DNA from: Bacteroidetes bacterium CG23_combo_of_CG06-09_8_20_14_all_32_9
GTDB taxonomy: Bacteria > Bacteroidota > Bacteroidia > Bacteroidales > GWA2-32-17
Assembly (NCBI GenBank): GCA_002771395.1
Contig: PCSS01000326.1
Span: forward strand, 1-5,498
DNA length: 5,498 bases
Direction of reading: 5' to 3'
The position numbers and the translations under genes are program-made. The notes beneath the pieces are model-generated. The model was not told the DNA's origin. It was given only the letters and a program-made list of their open reading frames with translations, and ran no database searches. This document shows, piece after piece, positions 5,227 to 5,498 of the stretch (position 1 is the first letter of the stretch; each line of letters opens with the position of its first letter).

Positions 5227-5490
5227 ATGAAAAAACTTTTCGGATTTTTAATGATTGCAGGAATGATGTCATTCGTTGCATGTGAACCAAGTGCTGAAGA
5301 AAAAGCTGCTGAACAGGCACGTCTTGATTCAATTAAAGATGATTCAATTGCTAAAGTTGAACAAGCGCGTAACGATTCAATTGCTAAAGTTGAACAAGCG
5401 CGTAACGATTCAATTGCTAAAGTTGAACAAGCGCGTAACGATTCAATAGCTGCTGCTGAAGCAAACAAAGGAAAGAAAAAAGTAAAATAA
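5227..5490 (+). CDS. Small lipoprotein with 11-residue coiled-coil repeats
   Basis: This 87-residue protein has a signal peptide with KK at 2-3, a hydrophobic core (4-14) and the lipobox FVAC (16-19). Cys19 would be lipidated, leaving a 69-residue mature lipoprotein. The Phe at -3 of the lipobox is less usual than Leu. The start of the mature protein is acidic (CEPSAEEK, 19-26), loosely like the Bacteroidetes surface-export signal, though too weak to call surface exposure. Residues 39-71 are three identical copies of DSIAKVEQARN, preceded by a related segment (EEKAAEQARL, 24-33) and followed by a degenerate partial copy (DSIAAAEAN, 72-80). The 11-residue period is a hendecad, expected to form one long alpha-helical coiled coil. 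The C terminus is Lys-rich (KGKKKVK, 81-87). Small Ala/Asp/Ser-rich lipoproteins of this kind are frequent in Bacteroidetes but have no assigned role that I know. The gene has its own strong-looking promoter. A structural role resembling Braun lipoprotein is an inference only. Confidence 0.9.
   Translation: MKKLFGFLMIAGMMSFVACEPSAEEKAAEQARLDSIKDDSIAKVEQARNDSIAKVEQARNDSIAKVEQARNDSIAAAEANKGKKKVK
5341..5439 (+). repeat. Three perfect 33-bp in-frame tandem repeats
   Basis: Three consecutive 33-bp units (5341-5373, 5374-5406, 5407-5439), each beginning GATTCAATTGCTAAAG and ending GCGCGTAAC, are identical at every base by eye. The first 8 bases of a fourth unit follow (5440-5447), and a 9-base match (GATTCAATT, 5326-5334) precedes. 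Each unit encodes 11 residues, so gain or loss of a copy keeps the reading frame. The lack of any synonymous difference points to recent duplication or ongoing homogenisation. Confidence 0.95.
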
Positions 5491-5498
5491 TTTTATTT

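Noticed and set aside
5217..5468. Open minus-strand frame of 83 codons opposite the lipoprotein, with its own repeated peptide
   Set aside because: It is the antisense image of the 33-bp repeats, which lack stops in this frame. The sense protein has a lipobox, a promoter and a sensible coiled coil, so the antisense frame is a shadow.

Overview
The window looks like a chromosomal piece of a Bacteroidetes bacterium, most likely Bacteroidales-like. The reasons are an A+T-rich composition, the absence of Shine-Dalgarno sequences before the genes, three copies of the Bacteroidetes -7 promoter box TAnnTTTG, a type IX secretion (T9SS) sorting domain, and a signal-peptidase I site followed by Gln.

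Layout. Positions 1-149 are non-coding and hold a possible weak terminator. A minus-strand gene (150-878) encodes a cytosolic all-helical, HEAT-like protein of unknown function. A divergent intergenic region (879-1149) holds one promoter for each direction and, between them, a small array of degenerate 11-bp repeats with inverted copies to its left. A tight plus-strand operon follows: a membrane-anchored protein with three PASTA domains (1150-1968), a large T9SS-exported surface protein (1958-4084, overlapping the first gene by 11 bp) and an RluD-type 23S rRNA pseudouridine synthase (4091-5125, 6 bp further on). A very A+T-rich spacer (5126-5226) with phased A-tracts and a textbook Bacteroidetes promoter leads into a small lipoprotein (5227-5490). 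That lipoprotein contains three perfect tandem 33-bp repeats, which encode an 11-residue coiled-coil unit.

How the genes fit together. PASTA protein plus RluD is, from memory, a common Bacteroidetes pairing, often next to D-Ala-D-Ala ligase; no ligase gene is present here. The T9SS protein between them is translationally coupled to the PASTA gene, and together with the lipoprotein it gives the window an envelope theme. No phage, transposase, CRISPR array, tRNA or rRNA is visible.

The best leads are the repeat-built lipoprotein, which may be a Braun-lipoprotein-like analogue, and the 11-bp repeat array, which can fold into a long RNA or DNA hairpin in the divergent promoter region. Neither is proven to be a new system.
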